NCBI GenBank assembly: GCA_948567375.1
Contig: OX419760.1
Location: 2,294,001 to 2,358,000 of the forward strand
DNA length: 64,000 bases
Origin: Lunularia cruciata
Lineage: Eukaryota; Streptophyta; Marchantiopsida; Lunulariales; Lunulariaceae
Reading direction: 5' to 3'
Of this stretch, positions 1 through 10,252 are shown one piece after another. Within the stretch, counting starts at the first letter, position 1. The number at the start of each line of letters is the position of its first letter. Under the pieces are notes generated by a model that saw only the letters and a program-made list of their open reading frames with translations, was not told where the DNA came from and did not search any database. The translations under genes and the position numbers were made by a program.

Positions 1-1045
1 GTAATACGTGCATGGCTATTCCTGTCTGAAACTAAAGTCCTTCAATGCTCTTTCCAAAGTAGGGGAGGAGAGCAGAGGGCAGCTGAGAACACGGACCTCG
101 ACATCCGTGCTACTGAACATGAAGTACTCGTCAAACCCTCCTATATGAACCGACCGTGGATAGAGGTAACAGCGCGTCATCAGATTGAACAGCTTTTAGA
201 GTCTTATAGAAGAAGATCCCACAACCAAGAGGACTTAATCTCGACTCAACTTTTATGTCGTATGCTAACTTGCACCCTGTTGTTCGTATCGCAATATCAT
301 ATAGAGCGTACATTATGGATACTACTGCTAATAACTAGAGTACACCTTAGACATTCTATGATAACGCCCTCACGGTCTGGACCATGTCTCTCACAAACGG
401 ATAAACAGAGAAGAGGAACCAACAGATATTCAATCAAGCAGAACATTCGCGTGTCAATTGAAAAACCGGTTTACAATTTCTTATATTATTAAAATAGAGG
501 GCTTGAGCAAAGTACATCATAACTTGGGGATTATCTATCCTGACATGCTCAACGCAAGCATTAGTCCTCTAACTATCACCTAGTAGTAGTCAGAACCGTC
601 ATTGTCTGTTCGAGAGAACTATGACTTAGTCAATACCCCGGGGTAGCTGGATATGAGTGCCAGTACCCCCCGTACCAAGTTCTGTCATAGGTCTTAGAGT
701 TGAAGGACAATTTTGGATAATTCCTATAAGGCTAGCTCTGTGTAGAAGTGAAGCCCGAGTCAGAAAGAAAAGAGGACCCAGTGGAAGCTCAGGGTGGAGT
801 GGAAAGTTAAAGGCGAGGTCCAGACAGACCTGTCTAGCGGTAGCTATATGAAAGGACCTAAGCGGATTACATGAAACCAGAATAGAAGATTTAATTACAC
901 ATACAATGAAACAACCAATCTGTTACTCGACTGACCACAACATTCAAGCATTGCTTCAATGAAGTAGATCTCCTTTAAGACTGCATTTCAATTCTCTATC
1001 CATGAGTGACAATGGTCCCCAAGGGCCTCGTAAGAACTATTAGAC
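1..1045. other. Left-edge intergenic sequence, no gene recognised
   Basis: Short ORFs occur on both strands, but none shows a recognisable motif, a splice pattern or a family resemblance. The stretch from about 850 lies just downstream of the minus-strand PPR gene and probably contains its 3' untranslated region. Nothing else can be supported. Confidence 0.6.
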
Positions 1046-3901
1046 TTATGTAGCCCCCTTTCCTGCTCCTTTCAGAAATTCACTGGCCTTCTCCATCTGA
1101 CCTTCCCTCATAAGGATATCAAACAAGGAATTATAGGTTATCTGATTTGGGGGACAGTCACTCTGACTCATTTCTTCAAACAACTTCTGGGCCTCTTCTA
1201 GTTTGCCTGCCTTGCAATAGCCGTCGATAAGAGAGTTGTAGGTAACTACATTAGGAAGACAGCCTATGGCCTGCATATTTCTAAAAAGACTCTGGGCTTC
1301 CTCCAACTGACCTGCCTTTTGTAGGCCAGTGATCAAAGAGCTATACGTATAGACGTCTGGAGTACAACCTACTTGCTTCATTTCTTCAAAGAGCTTAAAA
1401 GCAACATCTAATTGACCAGCTTTGTGGGAAATGTCGATGAGAGCATTATAGGTGCACGCAGTGGGTGTGCAGCCAGATTTCATTTCCTCAAAAAGCTTCC
1501 AAGCGTTTTCTACATGACCTAGCTTACCTAAACCTGAGAGCAGCGAGTTGTAGATAACAACGTTAGGGATGTGATCCTTCTGTTTCATTTCCTTCACAAT
1601 ATTACAGGCTTCCTTCACCTTATCAGTCTTCAGAAATGCCTGTATCATAGAATTGTAAGTGTACGTGTCTGGTACACACTTGTCTTCCTTCATTTCTGTA
1701 AAGAGCTCCCATGCCTCCTTCACTCTGCCACTCGTTCCGAATGCCTTCACCAAGATGTTGTACGTGATTGCATCTCTTGGACGATTCCTCTTCTTCATCT
1801 GTTGAAAGAGCTCACTCGCCTCTTTAAGTGATCCTGCCCTGCACAGACCATCAATGAGGGAGTTGTAGCTGACAACGTCTGGAGTGCATCCTTTTCTCTC
1901 CATTTCGCCAAAAAAGTCTAGTGCTGACTCCAGTCTGTCATCCTTGCATAGCGCATTCAAGAACGCGTTGCATGTGAAAATATTTGGTCTATTTCCAGCC
2001 AGCTTCATCTCATCCAGTAATTGTCCAGCCTTCTCCCAATTCCCGGCTTTTCCAAAACCATCAACAAGACAAGTATATGTTATTTGATTTGGAGCATAGT
2101 TCCTTGACTTCATCTCCTGAAAGATCTTGTGTGCATCCTCCAGCTGATTATCCTTAACGAGTCCGTTGATCACACAGTTGTAGGTAACCACATCAGGTGC
2201 CAGACCTTTGCTTTCCAGTTCGTGTAATAACAGACGGGCCTGCTTTGTATGACTGATTTTCACCAGGGCATCTACAGCAACATTGTACGCAAACACTCGA
2301 GAAATTGTGCAAAACTGCTTCATCTCCTTAAATATCTCCCATATCTTGTCCCACTGGCCAGCCTTGTGTAGAGCATCTAGCACTAGATTGTAGGTGATCT
2401 CTGTGGGGGAAGTCCCGTTCTCCTTCATCTGTTCAAACAAAGTCAAGACCATCTTCCACTGACCTGACCTCTTGAAGCCATCAATCATGATGTTGTACGT
2501 TATTACGTTTGCTACACCAAATTTTGCCTTCATCTCCTCGAATATCTTATGGGCCTCCTCCATCTCCTCGGCCTTGCAAAATCCATGCACGAGTGAGACA
2601 TACGTAACCAGAGTAAAGCTGTGGATTCCTTCCCTCATTTCCTGGTAGAACTCCCGTGCATCATCTGCCCGACCGGCCTTTTGAAGTGCATAGATGAGAG
2701 TACTGTAGGTAATTTCATTCGGTTTGCACCCCTTGGTTTTCATCTCCTCAAAGAGTTCACAAGCTTGCTCCAAATTACCCATTCCAGCCACTAGATTCAG
2801 CATAATACTATACGTTACCACATTAGGTTGGCAACCGCTAGACTTCATCTCCTCAAAAAGTTCACAGGCATTTGAACTCTGCCCTGCCTTCTGAAAATTC
2901 CCAATCAGAGAGTTATATGTAACCACATCAGGAACAGAATTGTCTTCCTTCATCTCCTGTAACAAAGCCCAAGCCCTCTGATTTTGACCTGTTTTGCCTA
3001 GCAGGTTGATCAAGCAGTTGTAAGTATCCACATGGGGCAGGTAACCCTTTTTCTTCATCAATTCTACATACTTGAATGCCTTTTCCAGTTCAACTACGGA
3101 CTTCTTCTGCATATCAGTGTCAACCGAAAGAGCCCTCCCCAACAGCCTACCATCAGACAGTTTGGACACACTTGCTTTCGCGAGAACTCTGATCAGAAAA
3201 TCGTAAATCATTCCATCCGGTTCCACTTTCGCCTCCTTCATCTCTACCAAAAGCTTTCGTGCCTCGTCAGCTTTGCCATCTTTCACGTAGCTTCTCATTT
3301 GTGCGATGTAAACATATAGGTCTGGTTTGTGACCGTTTGCTTTCATCTTGGCGATAACTTTCTGAGCTGCTTCTATGTTATTCAACTTGCAAAGCTGCAC
3401 AGCAAGATCTGAGTAGCTCGACCTTGCGGGTTTCAACTTCTTATCTTCCATCTCTTGCAGCAGTGCCATAGCAGTATCAACTTTTCGGCACTCTAGGAGC
3501 ATTCTTGCCATGTCGTTATACACATAGCCTGCGGTGCTAAATCCCCCTTGGCTCTCCGCCCATCTGAAAAATCTCATAGCTGTAGCAGGATCTTGTTGAA
3601 ACTTCATGACCTCAACCACTAGAGAAGACGTTGGCCTCAATTTCATCCGCTGAAATTCCATCTCCATATCTCCACCCTGGTCGAGAACAGAACTTATCTG
3701 GAATGCAAGACGCTGAAACCCTGTGGTAGCTCCTGTAAAAGGAGTCTTCTTCGGATATGTAGTAGCTTTGATTGCATTCCCCAACCTTCGGTTACTCTTC
3801 CCCCGGGTGTGTGCATATCCATGTGCAGTACTGCTGCAAAAACAACACTGGAGATTGTTCATGCTGGTAAGGAAGGCATTACAATTGGACGATCCACCCA
3901 A
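1046..3901 (-). CDS. P-class pentatricopeptide repeat protein, intronless, 951 aa
   Basis: Organelle-type RNA-binding protein of the P-class PPR family. I count 23 tandem motifs of about 35 residues, from roughly residue 128 to the C-terminus, each beginning like VVTYNSLIDG and ending in EEMK-x-x-G-x-x-P-D/N. The fourth motif carries an insertion of about 25 residues (around 245-280), and the nineteenth is one residue short. No E, DYW or SMR domain follows, so a role in RNA stability, splicing or translation is likelier than editing. The N-terminal 75 residues lack repeats, are rich in Ser, Thr, Lys and Arg with few acids, and include a Cys-rich stretch near residues 18-22, compatible with a mitochondrial or plastid presequence. 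The region around residues 90-125 (FFRWAESQGGF) is the usual lead-in of plant P-class proteins. The start is the first in-frame ATG; a later Met at residue 14 is possible. The reading frame is fully open. Confidence 0.93.
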   Translation of the reverse strand: MGGSSNCNAFLTSMNNLQCCFCSSTAHGYAHTRGKSNRRLGNAIKATTYPKKTPFTGATTGFQRLAFQISSVLDQGGDMEMEFQRMKLRPTSSLVVEVMKFQQDPATAMRFFRWAESQGGFSTAGYVYNDMARMLLECRKVDTAMALLQEMEDKKLKPARSSYSDLAVQLCKLNNIEAAQKVIAKMKANGHKPDLYVYIAQMRSYVKDGKADEARKLLVEMKEAKVEPDGMIYDFLIRVLAKASVSKLSDGRLLGRALSVDTDMQKKSVVELEKAFKYVELMKKKGYLPHVDTYNCLINLLGKTGQNQRAWALLQEMKEDNSVPDVVTYNSLIGNFQKAGQSSNACELFEEMKSSGCQPNVVTYSIMLNLVAGMGNLEQACELFEEMKTKGCKPNEITYSTLIYALQKAGRADDAREFYQEMREGIHSFTLVTYVSLVHGFCKAEEMEEAHKIFEEMKAKFGVANVITYNIMIDGFKRSGQWKMVLTLFEQMKENGTSPTEITYNLVLDALHKAGQWDKIWEIFKEMKQFCTISRVFAYNVAVDALVKISHTKQARLLLHELESKGLAPDVVTYNCVINGLVKDNQLEDAHKIFQEMKSRNYAPNQITYTCLVDGFGKAGNWEKAGQLLDEMKLAGNRPNIFTCNAFLNALCKDDRLESALDFFGEMERKGCTPDVVSYNSLIDGLCRAGSLKEASELFQQMKKRNRPRDAITYNILVKAFGTSGRVKEAWELFTEMKEDKCVPDTYTYNSMIQAFLKTDKVKEACNIVKEMKQKDHIPNVVIYNSLLSGLGKLGHVENAWKLFEEMKSGCTPTACTYNALIDISHKAGQLDVAFKLFEEMKQVGCTPDVYTYSSLITGLQKAGQLEEAQSLFRNMQAIGCLPNVVTYNSLIDGYCKAGKLEEAQKLFEEMSQSDCPPNQITYNSLFDILMREGQMEKASEFLKGAGKGAT

Positions 3902-3917
3902 ATAGAATCCAAAACGG

Positions 3918-4241
3918 TCATATAATCGGCCGAAACATCCACATCAGTCCATAAGTGCAGTTTTCACTAGGTACCTTATGAAGTGGAGCCGGGTCCACAT
4001 ATCGTGGCCATCTATACCCATTTCTAAATTGTACGGTTTCATGAGCAAAAATCGCCGACGTTGACGCTCTTGGAGTGCTGGAGGCAGAGCTGAAATCTAC
4101 TGCATCGAGCACTTTGTGGGCAGGATCCAATTCCTGGCTGAATTGCAAACCTTTTCTAGAAGGGGCACAATTTACTGGGGCTATCTTCTGCCACTGTCGG
4201 ATGAGAGACTGAATCTTCATGCCAGACGGTCCCTTCGCCAT
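3918..4241 (-). CDS. Small hypothetical ORF or upstream exon of the PPR transcript (107 aa)
   Basis: An ATG-initiated ORF on the same strand as the PPR gene, ending only 17 bases before its start codon. The N-terminus is basic (MKIQSLIRQWQKI) and slightly recalls the first helix of SAUR proteins, but the conserved SAUR core is absent. A possible splice donor, AAG followed by GTACCT, lies at about 3971. The sequence could therefore be a separate small protein, an upstream ORF in the PPR leader, or a first exon. I do not recognise a family. Confidence 0.3.
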   Translation of the reverse strand: MAKGPSGMKIQSLIRQWQKIAPVNCAPSRKGLQFSQELDPAHKVLDAVDFSSASSTPRASTSAIFAHETVQFRNGYRWPRYVDPAPLHKVPSENCTYGLMWMFRPII

Positions 4242-6084
4242 TTTGATGTACGGAAAAGACTGAACACCTGAATAAGAATAGTAGCAAGGTTACCTGCAAA
4301 ATCAGGACACGGAGATTACGGTCAGCTTCAGCCTACCGACACTCTTGACCCACAAATGACATGTAAAGTGCTGGAAGTTTGTACTGTTTAAAATGCTAAA
4401 AGGAGCTTCAAAAAAGTAGAACAGAAGAGTAAGGCCCGAGTAACCAAAATGTTCTGTTAGATTTTCTCAGAAACACAGAATCGAATGATCTAAGTCCAAC
4501 TGAATTGTGAACCTGGGTGACTTGCCGACGGAAAAAGATACGAGCAGAAACGGATTCACATCGTCCCTCAACATTCTCACCCACAGATAAGCACGGTATC
4601 TCCTATATCGATCTGAACAAAGTATTGAGGTGCCAGAGGCCTCTGAGGTCCACAATTGACAAAACTACAACTTAGTCAGAAATATACTGTGGCAGCTAAA
4701 AGTGATAAAATTGGTACCGGTTATAATCCCTTCCGCCCCCACAAATAACCACCGTCCTCAGCAAACGGTGGATATTCAAGCTATCGGGAGACCGCTCCTT
4801 TGAATTCAAACCACATACGATCGAAGAGTACGACATTCCAAGCATGTCGATGTCGAACCGAAGTCAATTCCTATTCAAATCAGCAACTAATCGCTAGGGA
4901 TGACTTCCCGAACCCTGTGTGTACTCAGATCACGATCCCTTAAAAATGTTCACCTGCAGGATTTCTCTTCACATTCACGAGCGTATTAGGGCGTTTCAAT
5001 TGAAGAATTAGCTGAAATTTGTAAAGTCCGGAAATATCTTCACGGGTACCCTGAAAAGAGAGAAGAGAGGGTGCGTTTTAATGACAGGTAGAGCCCGTCA
5101 AACTTTGACAGGCTCTATCGTTTAATGCTCTGCAGATTTTTCGGTCTAGTTTTCGGGTACAGATTCCATGGGGTCACGGGGTATCCCCGTATAATTTTAG
5201 GGTCAAGAAAGTGGTGACCAGTAAACTTTACGGGCCTGTGGATATTGCCCATCAAAAACCCTAGCATATAAACGGCGCATCTTTACGTAGTTTCCAGGTT
5301 CCATAAAAAATTGAATGGGAACACGTAGACCTCTATTTGAAACACCCAATTAAATTCGGTAGTCATTGGTGAGGTCTAGTTAGCATATGAAACTTCCACA
5401 GAACATGGTATCATGCCCTAAGGAAGGCCTTGGACGGAGACCTAAAGTTAGCCAAACAACGTAGAGGGTAGTTTGTGTACGCCGGCTCCATACCTATACT
5501 ACATCATGAGGTGATGCGTTTCTTATGGTCATTGTTGTAAAGGTCTCATAAACAAATGTTAGAGAGAGTACCGAACAAGTTTATGCGATAGGGTGGGTGA
5601 TACTAGGGCTTTGTTTGTCGGTAAAGATTCCCCCAAGAAAATTCACGGGAGGTGCCGTATAACTTTATGGGGCTTATGTGAGGAATAGGGGGTTTCAGAA
5701 ATAGGTTGGACGGATGTCTGCGGGGAAAATAACAAACCTTGTAATAGTTTATAGTGAACTCTGTAACATTACGAGATGGTAATGACTGAACGCTCGGTAA
5801 CTTCAGTTAAGTTAAGGGATATATTCAACTAATTGCATTCATTTATAAAAATCAAATCCTACCTTACGGATGTTGTGGAATCCCGTAAGTAAATAAATGA
5901 TTGTCAGAGAAAGCGACGTGTTTCCTCCCAAGTGTGGCCATGTAATCATTTAGTCACGTATTGATGATCTGTTTTTGTATTCAATATCCAAAGTGGCCCC
6001 ACCCAACAATTCAAATTTGTAAACTGAAATTCACCACCCTCATTAGCAAAGGTGCGAGTTGTCAGGCAAGTAACGAGGGTTTTG
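4242..6084. other. Intergenic region between PPR gene and Myb-like gene
   Basis: No convincing coding frame on either strand. The two genes diverge from here, so their promoters should both lie in this stretch. The only structure I can point to is the small hairpin at 5091-5115. Confidence 0.55.
5091..5115. repeat. Short imperfect inverted repeat (hairpin)
   Basis: GAGCC-C-GTCAAA and TTTGAC-A-GGCTC form an 11-pair stem with one internal mismatch and a two-base loop. It lies between two divergent genes. It is too short for a typical miRNA precursor, and its function is unknown. Confidence 0.5.
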
Positions 6085-6141
6085 TAGTTTCGAATTGGTG
6101 TGGGAAATGATCAGCGCCGCCGTGCGGCAACCAAGAAATTG

Positions 6142-7506
6142 ATGAGAGTGCGACTATTCTCACACTCACATTGGGAGTGCAACAAACTTTTTGCAATGGG
6201 AGATCAAGTACCGCAATTTAGTGTAGGAGACTCCATTATCGATGACGCTGATCCGGGACCTATAGAGTCATCTTTGGATTCGCAACCTCAACAGCAATTA
6301 GTGAAATTTGGAGACTTGTTGAGGATGGCTTCTTCTGTGCTTGGAAAAACCAAGGAGGATGAACGATTTCACATGGCAACACACCATTACAGCCAAATAC
6401 TGGATTATTTGGAAGACCCCGAGCATTTTGCACAAATTCATGGTAGGAACTGCGAAAATCCCATTCAGAAATCGACCGCATTTAGTTTCATGGCAACCTT
6501 TTTGATTAGAGAGGATATCGGGTTTCCTACCTCTATGACAGGTGACAGACTTTACAAGAAATGGTTGCGGTACATGAAACAGTACAAAGAAACTCGGGAG
6601 CTCAAGAACAAGGCGACAGGAGAAGGTCTCACCGAGAAGGAATATAGCAAAGGGTGGAGAACTATAGAAGATAAATTGAATGGAATGTGCCCGCATTTTG
6701 CAAGAATGGAAGCCATGTTCGGGAGCAGAGCAAACATAAGTCCACCGGCAATGGTAAGTTTAGGAGATTGTAATCCTAATTCGAGCGAGATTTGCTAGGC
6801 TGGCGAGGAGGAGGTCCATGAAGGTGCGCAAGAGTGCTCCAATTTCTCATCTCCTCCAGAGGTGGTGCTCCCTAACTCAGGCCTTGAGTTGGTCGTGAAT
6901 ACCCAAGGGGTGGAAAGTTTAGCAAGTGGCATGGAGAATGGAATCTTATCACCAAAGGATGAGTCTCCATGTATTCCACCGGCCGAAGATGCGCCTTTCA
7001 TTACACCACCACCGCCTTTAATTTCTACAAGAGATGGATCTGACTGTGCAGACCAAGAAGGGGAACGGGACCCAAAGAGGAGGAAAGGTGGAATTTCTGC
7101 AAGTAAGGTACCCAAGTTTTTGCCCAGTATGTCATTGTCTCATGATTTAGCAAAAATTACCATGTTAAAGGCAGATAGTATAGAATCCACAGAGAGGTTA
7201 CGACTAGCTGAACTAGAAGCCACCAACATGAGGAAGAGAGAGAAAACAATGTTGAGAATGGAAGCAAAGCGAGTTAGATTAGAGACAGAGAAGATGAAAA
7301 TTGAAATAGAGAAAAAATTGAGCGCAGATAAAAGGAAAGCTAGGGCAGACAAACACAAATTTAAGGAGAAGAGTTTAGAATCAAAGCGCACTCATGAAAT
7401 CAAAATGAGTCTCATACAAGCAGGGAAAACTCCTGAGGAAATAAGTGACTATTTTAAAGTGCTCACTCAGGTTCAACGTCCATCATACTCTACTGATAGT
7501 GAATAG
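6142..7506 (+). CDS. Myb/SANT-like (trihelix-like) DNA-binding domain protein with coiled-coil C-terminus, two exons
   Basis: Two open segments on the plus strand join into one protein of about 440 residues. Exon 1 ends at ATG|GTAAGT (donor 6754) and exon 2 starts after TTTGCTAG (acceptor 6798); the join keeps the frame and removes an in-frame TAG. That intron is only 45 nt. An alternative acceptor at 6834 (81-nt intron) also keeps frame. Exon 1 encodes a helical domain (about 6480-6750) with spaced Trp residues (YKKWLRYMKQY, SKGWRTIEDKL), followed by MCPHFARMEAMFGSRANISPP. This layout is seen in Myb/SANT-like proteins that often accompany PIF/Harbinger transposases. Exon 2 carries a Pro-rich segment, a basic PKRRKGG nuclear-signal candidate, and a long Lys/Arg/Glu-rich coiled coil (about 7190-7430). 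The first ATG in the open frame is 6142; the ATG at 6196 has better context. AATAAA follows at 7545-7550. Family assignment is inference. Confidence 0.6.
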
Positions 7507-7729
7507 TGAATAGTATACCACCATGTAACCTTTATTATTATTATAATAAAGATGAGTTATGGAAACTTTGCTATGGAAACCTGATGCAACTTGTTACCAT
7601 TCAGTTCCTCAAAACTTTTTGTTTTTGATGTTTTCTTTACCACTCAATCCATTCTGTCATATATTTTTTGCACAATTAGAGCAATATGCGACAAGTTGAC
7701 CCTCATACCCAAAAAATCTCAAGTTGTCT

Positions 7730-8096
7730 ATGGTGGTCGTCTGCGCTCGAAGCCGCTTGTTGATGCTCGTGGGTGCTGAAAGCCGCTCGTCTGTGGTCAT
7801 ACGCATGTCAAGCGCATGTAGGCGCTTGTAGTCACTGGTTGCCGCTCTATGGCCTCCTAGGGAAGTGCCCGTTGACGCTCATGGCCGCTAGTGTTCGCTC
7901 AAAGCCGTTGGGAAAGTGGGATCATGGCGCTTGTAGGCGCTTGTAGGCGCCCGTAGTCGCTGGGTGCTACTATGTGGCCCCAAGGTAGTTGCCAGTTGAC
8001 GCCCGCGGCTACTTGTTGGCGCTCGCCAATATATTTATGATGAATTTTGTGGCTCGTAGTCGCTCGGAGGTGCTCGGAGGCACGCGTAGACGCTGA
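7730..8096. repeat. GC-rich degenerate minisatellite, 10-bp period (block 1)
   Basis: Diverged tandem units of 10 bp, clearest as GGCGCTTGTA repeated twice, then GGCGCCCGTA, near 7927-7960. G-rich CGCT cores recur every 10 or 11 bases across the whole stretch, which is far more GC-rich than its surroundings. Related blocks lie at 11655-12190 (same orientation) and 13110-13320 (opposite orientation). Confidence 0.7.
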
Positions 8097-8180
8097 TGTG
8101 TTTAGGGTTTAGTGTTTAAAGGGAAATTGCGTACATATTTGTAAGGTGGTGACAAGTTGGATACAAAAAGAACAATCCAA

Positions 8181-8202
8181 GGGTTTAGGGTTTAGGGTTT
8201 AG
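8181..8202 (+). repeat. Interstitial telomere-like repeats (TTTAGGG)
   Basis: Three consecutive copies of the plant telomere unit TTTAGGG, with one further degenerate copy just upstream at 8098-8112 and another at about 12091-12104 inside GC-rich block 2. The tract is too short to be a telomere. Confidence 0.75.
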
Positions 8203-8514
8203 AGGAGGGTGATCACAATGAGTGTTCAATATGAGTTTGGAATATGAGTTGAATATGAATATGAGAGTTCACAAGTGTAAACTAAAACATAAAATTATAC
8301 ATGGAGAGAAATGAAAATAATATGTATATAAATGAAAAGCCAATAGAACCTAAACATATGACTATGGAGGTCGAGGAGGTGAAGAAGAAGAGGGTGATGC
8401 ACTATGGTGTCTAAGTGCTATTACTGCATCCTCAAGTCTACGACGGTATACATGATGTTGAATCCTAAATGGACTCAATGACCACCATAGCGGCCACTCG
8501 CTCTCATCCAAGTC

Positions 8515-9159
8515 TCAATGCCTGATACCACTAGCAAGAAGAGGATAAGGGTCACAACTATAAGAACTCAATCTACCTGATGTCCACTCCTCTTCTGCCC
8601 AACTAATAGCAGGCCTATCATCATGGACAAATCTGTCCAAAGCACTCATCAAAGGGTCAAATGACCAAGTGTATAATGCTCTATGTACCCTATAAGGACA
8701 GAAGTGGGTAGGGTGGATACCACTATGTGGATGGTTCCTATAATAAGAGAGTGCATAACTATCTATGATCAAAAGATCACAAAGAGGTAAACCTAATGAA
8801 GTCAGATGCTCATATGATCTAACTCTAAGTCCTCTGAACTCTGAATCTTGCTGCATATCTCTAGAGCACAAACATGCCATGAGGTGAGACCCGGTGTGAA
8901 CTCCCTCAGGGAGTTCAGACCACTGCCACATGCTCCATAGCAACCACTCCACTCCATCTGGAGTAAGATCTATCCACAAGATAACCTCAAAGCGTAGCAA
9001 ACAGAACTGGATGAAATGGCAAACACCAGGACGGGCCACCCACCCTACAAGCCCGGACTGTGTGTGAGGGAACCAACCATGTGTAGTCGTCCCGCTCTCC
9101 CATGCCCTGAAACCGATAGCATCGTGAATCCATAATGAACACATACAAGTAACATCCAC
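8515..9159 (-). CDS. Unidentified ORF, possibly part of a mobile element (214 aa)
   Basis: An open minus-strand frame rich in Trp, His and Cys with a coherent globular composition; it includes short stretches such as LTPDGVEWLLWSMWQW and DLLIIDSYALSYYRNHP. I do not recognise the family. It is the last of three minus-strand ORFs (10813-10253, 9903-9454, 9159-8515) lying between two GC-rich repeat blocks and left of an LTR-like boundary, which suggests a decayed element. No ribosome or splice signal links them with certainty. Confidence 0.35.
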   Translation of the reverse strand: MDVTCMCSLWIHDAIGFRAWESGTTTHGWFPHTQSGLVGWVARPGVCHFIQFCLLRFEVILWIDLTPDGVEWLLWSMWQWSELPEGVHTGSHLMACLCSRDMQQDSEFRGLRVRSYEHLTSLGLPLCDLLIIDSYALSYYRNHPHSGIHPTHFCPYRVHRALYTWSFDPLMSALDRFVHDDRPAISWAEEEWTSGRLSSYSCDPYPLLASGIRH

Positions 9160-9453
9160 AATAATAATCTTCTTCCGTAGGAAGCCGGGGAAGAAGATAC
9201 GTGGAATATACTCTCCTAATAGATGAATCCTCTCTCTAAACTCAGTCTGAGTGCCCTAAGTCTCCACACTATGGGGTAACATATGGGTGGCATCAGTCTG
9301 GGTCTGCATCTCATGACGAGTATGGGTCTCGCGAGCAATAGTATGTAGTCTGGGTCCAAGATATGCCACACGAGCCCTCAAATGAGCTAGACTAATCTCA
9401 CTCTCCTCTACATGAGCTCTCATCTGAGCTAGACTACTCTCGCTCTCCTGTAC

Positions 9454-9903
9454 CTAAACATGTGCACTCTCACACCTCTCTATAGCATATGCTAACTCTT
9501 GTGCCTGATTATGTAACTGGAGCTTGTAACCCTCTGCCATGGCAACTACACCCAGTATGTCCATGTCCAAGTCACCTAATCTCTGCTCTCTCTTCATCTC
9601 AGAAGTAAGCAAGGTCAGATGTCTCTCCTCCTTTGCAGCAAGTAAATCCTCTCGCTCACCAAGGAGTCTCTCTTGCTCTAGCAGTAATCTTTCTCTCTCC
9701 TCTACACTTTCCAATCTACTCTCGCGCTCAAGCACTAATCTCTCTCTCTCCTCTACACTCTCCAATCTACTCTCACGCTCAAGGAGATTTCTCTCTCTAC
9801 ACTTAGCCACTCTTACACAATCATCTAAAATGCAAGTGATGTCAACCAAATAGGAAGGAGGTGAAGGTACTCTGAAATGCATGGGGTCACCAACTCCATC
9901 CAC
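9454..9903 (-). CDS. Coiled-coil ORF with internal tandem repeats (149 aa)
   Basis: Begins with a short Pro-rich region, then residues 38-95 form an Arg/Glu-rich coiled coil containing near-identical 16-residue units of the type ERESRLESVEERERLV. The DNA repeats with them (about 9680-9790, CTCTCTCTCCTCTACACT on the plus strand). The C-terminal part is helical. No family is recognised. It probably belongs with the flanking minus-strand ORFs. Confidence 0.35.
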   Translation of the reverse strand: MDGVGDPMHFRVPSPPSYLVDITCILDDCVRVAKCRERNLLERESRLESVEERERLVLERESRLESVEERERLLLEQERLLGEREDLLAAKEERHLTLLTSEMKREQRLGDLDMDILGVVAMAEGYKLQLHNQAQELAYAIERCESAHV

Positions 9904-10168
9904 AGATGGAGGAAGGGGTGAAGGGGAAGAAGAGTGAAAAGGAGCTATCTCAACAAAGGGTAAGGGCTGTGTCTCAACACGAATCTGTTGAACACATGTT
10001 CACAAATGGTACATTTAGTTATCCATCAAGTACAAATTCATACTTGAATATACAAATACACAAGTTCACAAGTTCTTTAATTCAAGCTTCTTAAATGAAC
10101 TCATTTATTAAATCCGATAATGCTATATACAAAAGAACTTTGTATGTTTTCCAACATACAAAGATATG

Positions 10169-10171
<3 letters not shown>

Positions 10172-10227
<56 letters not shown>
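10172..10227. repeat. (AT)n microsatellite, about 28 units
   Basis: An uninterrupted alternating AT run of 56 bp. It lies just 3' of the acidic minus-strand ORF that ends at 10253. Confidence 0.95.
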
Positions 10228-10229
<2 letters not shown>

Positions 10230-10252
10230 CAAAACTCAAACCTAAAACTCAA

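Noticed and set aside
1571-3319. Plus-strand ORFs across the PPR gene
   Set aside because: Antisense shadows of the PPR repeats.
3918-4241. SAUR (auxin-responsive) protein
   Set aside because: Only the first helix is vaguely similar; the conserved core and length of SAUR proteins are absent.
4699-6084. Possible miRNA precursor at the 5091 hairpin
   Set aside because: The stem is only about 11 pairs, far below the length needed for a plant miRNA duplex.
9539-9853. Plus-strand Ser/Leu-rich ORF
   Set aside because: Antisense of the coiled-coil repeat ORF.
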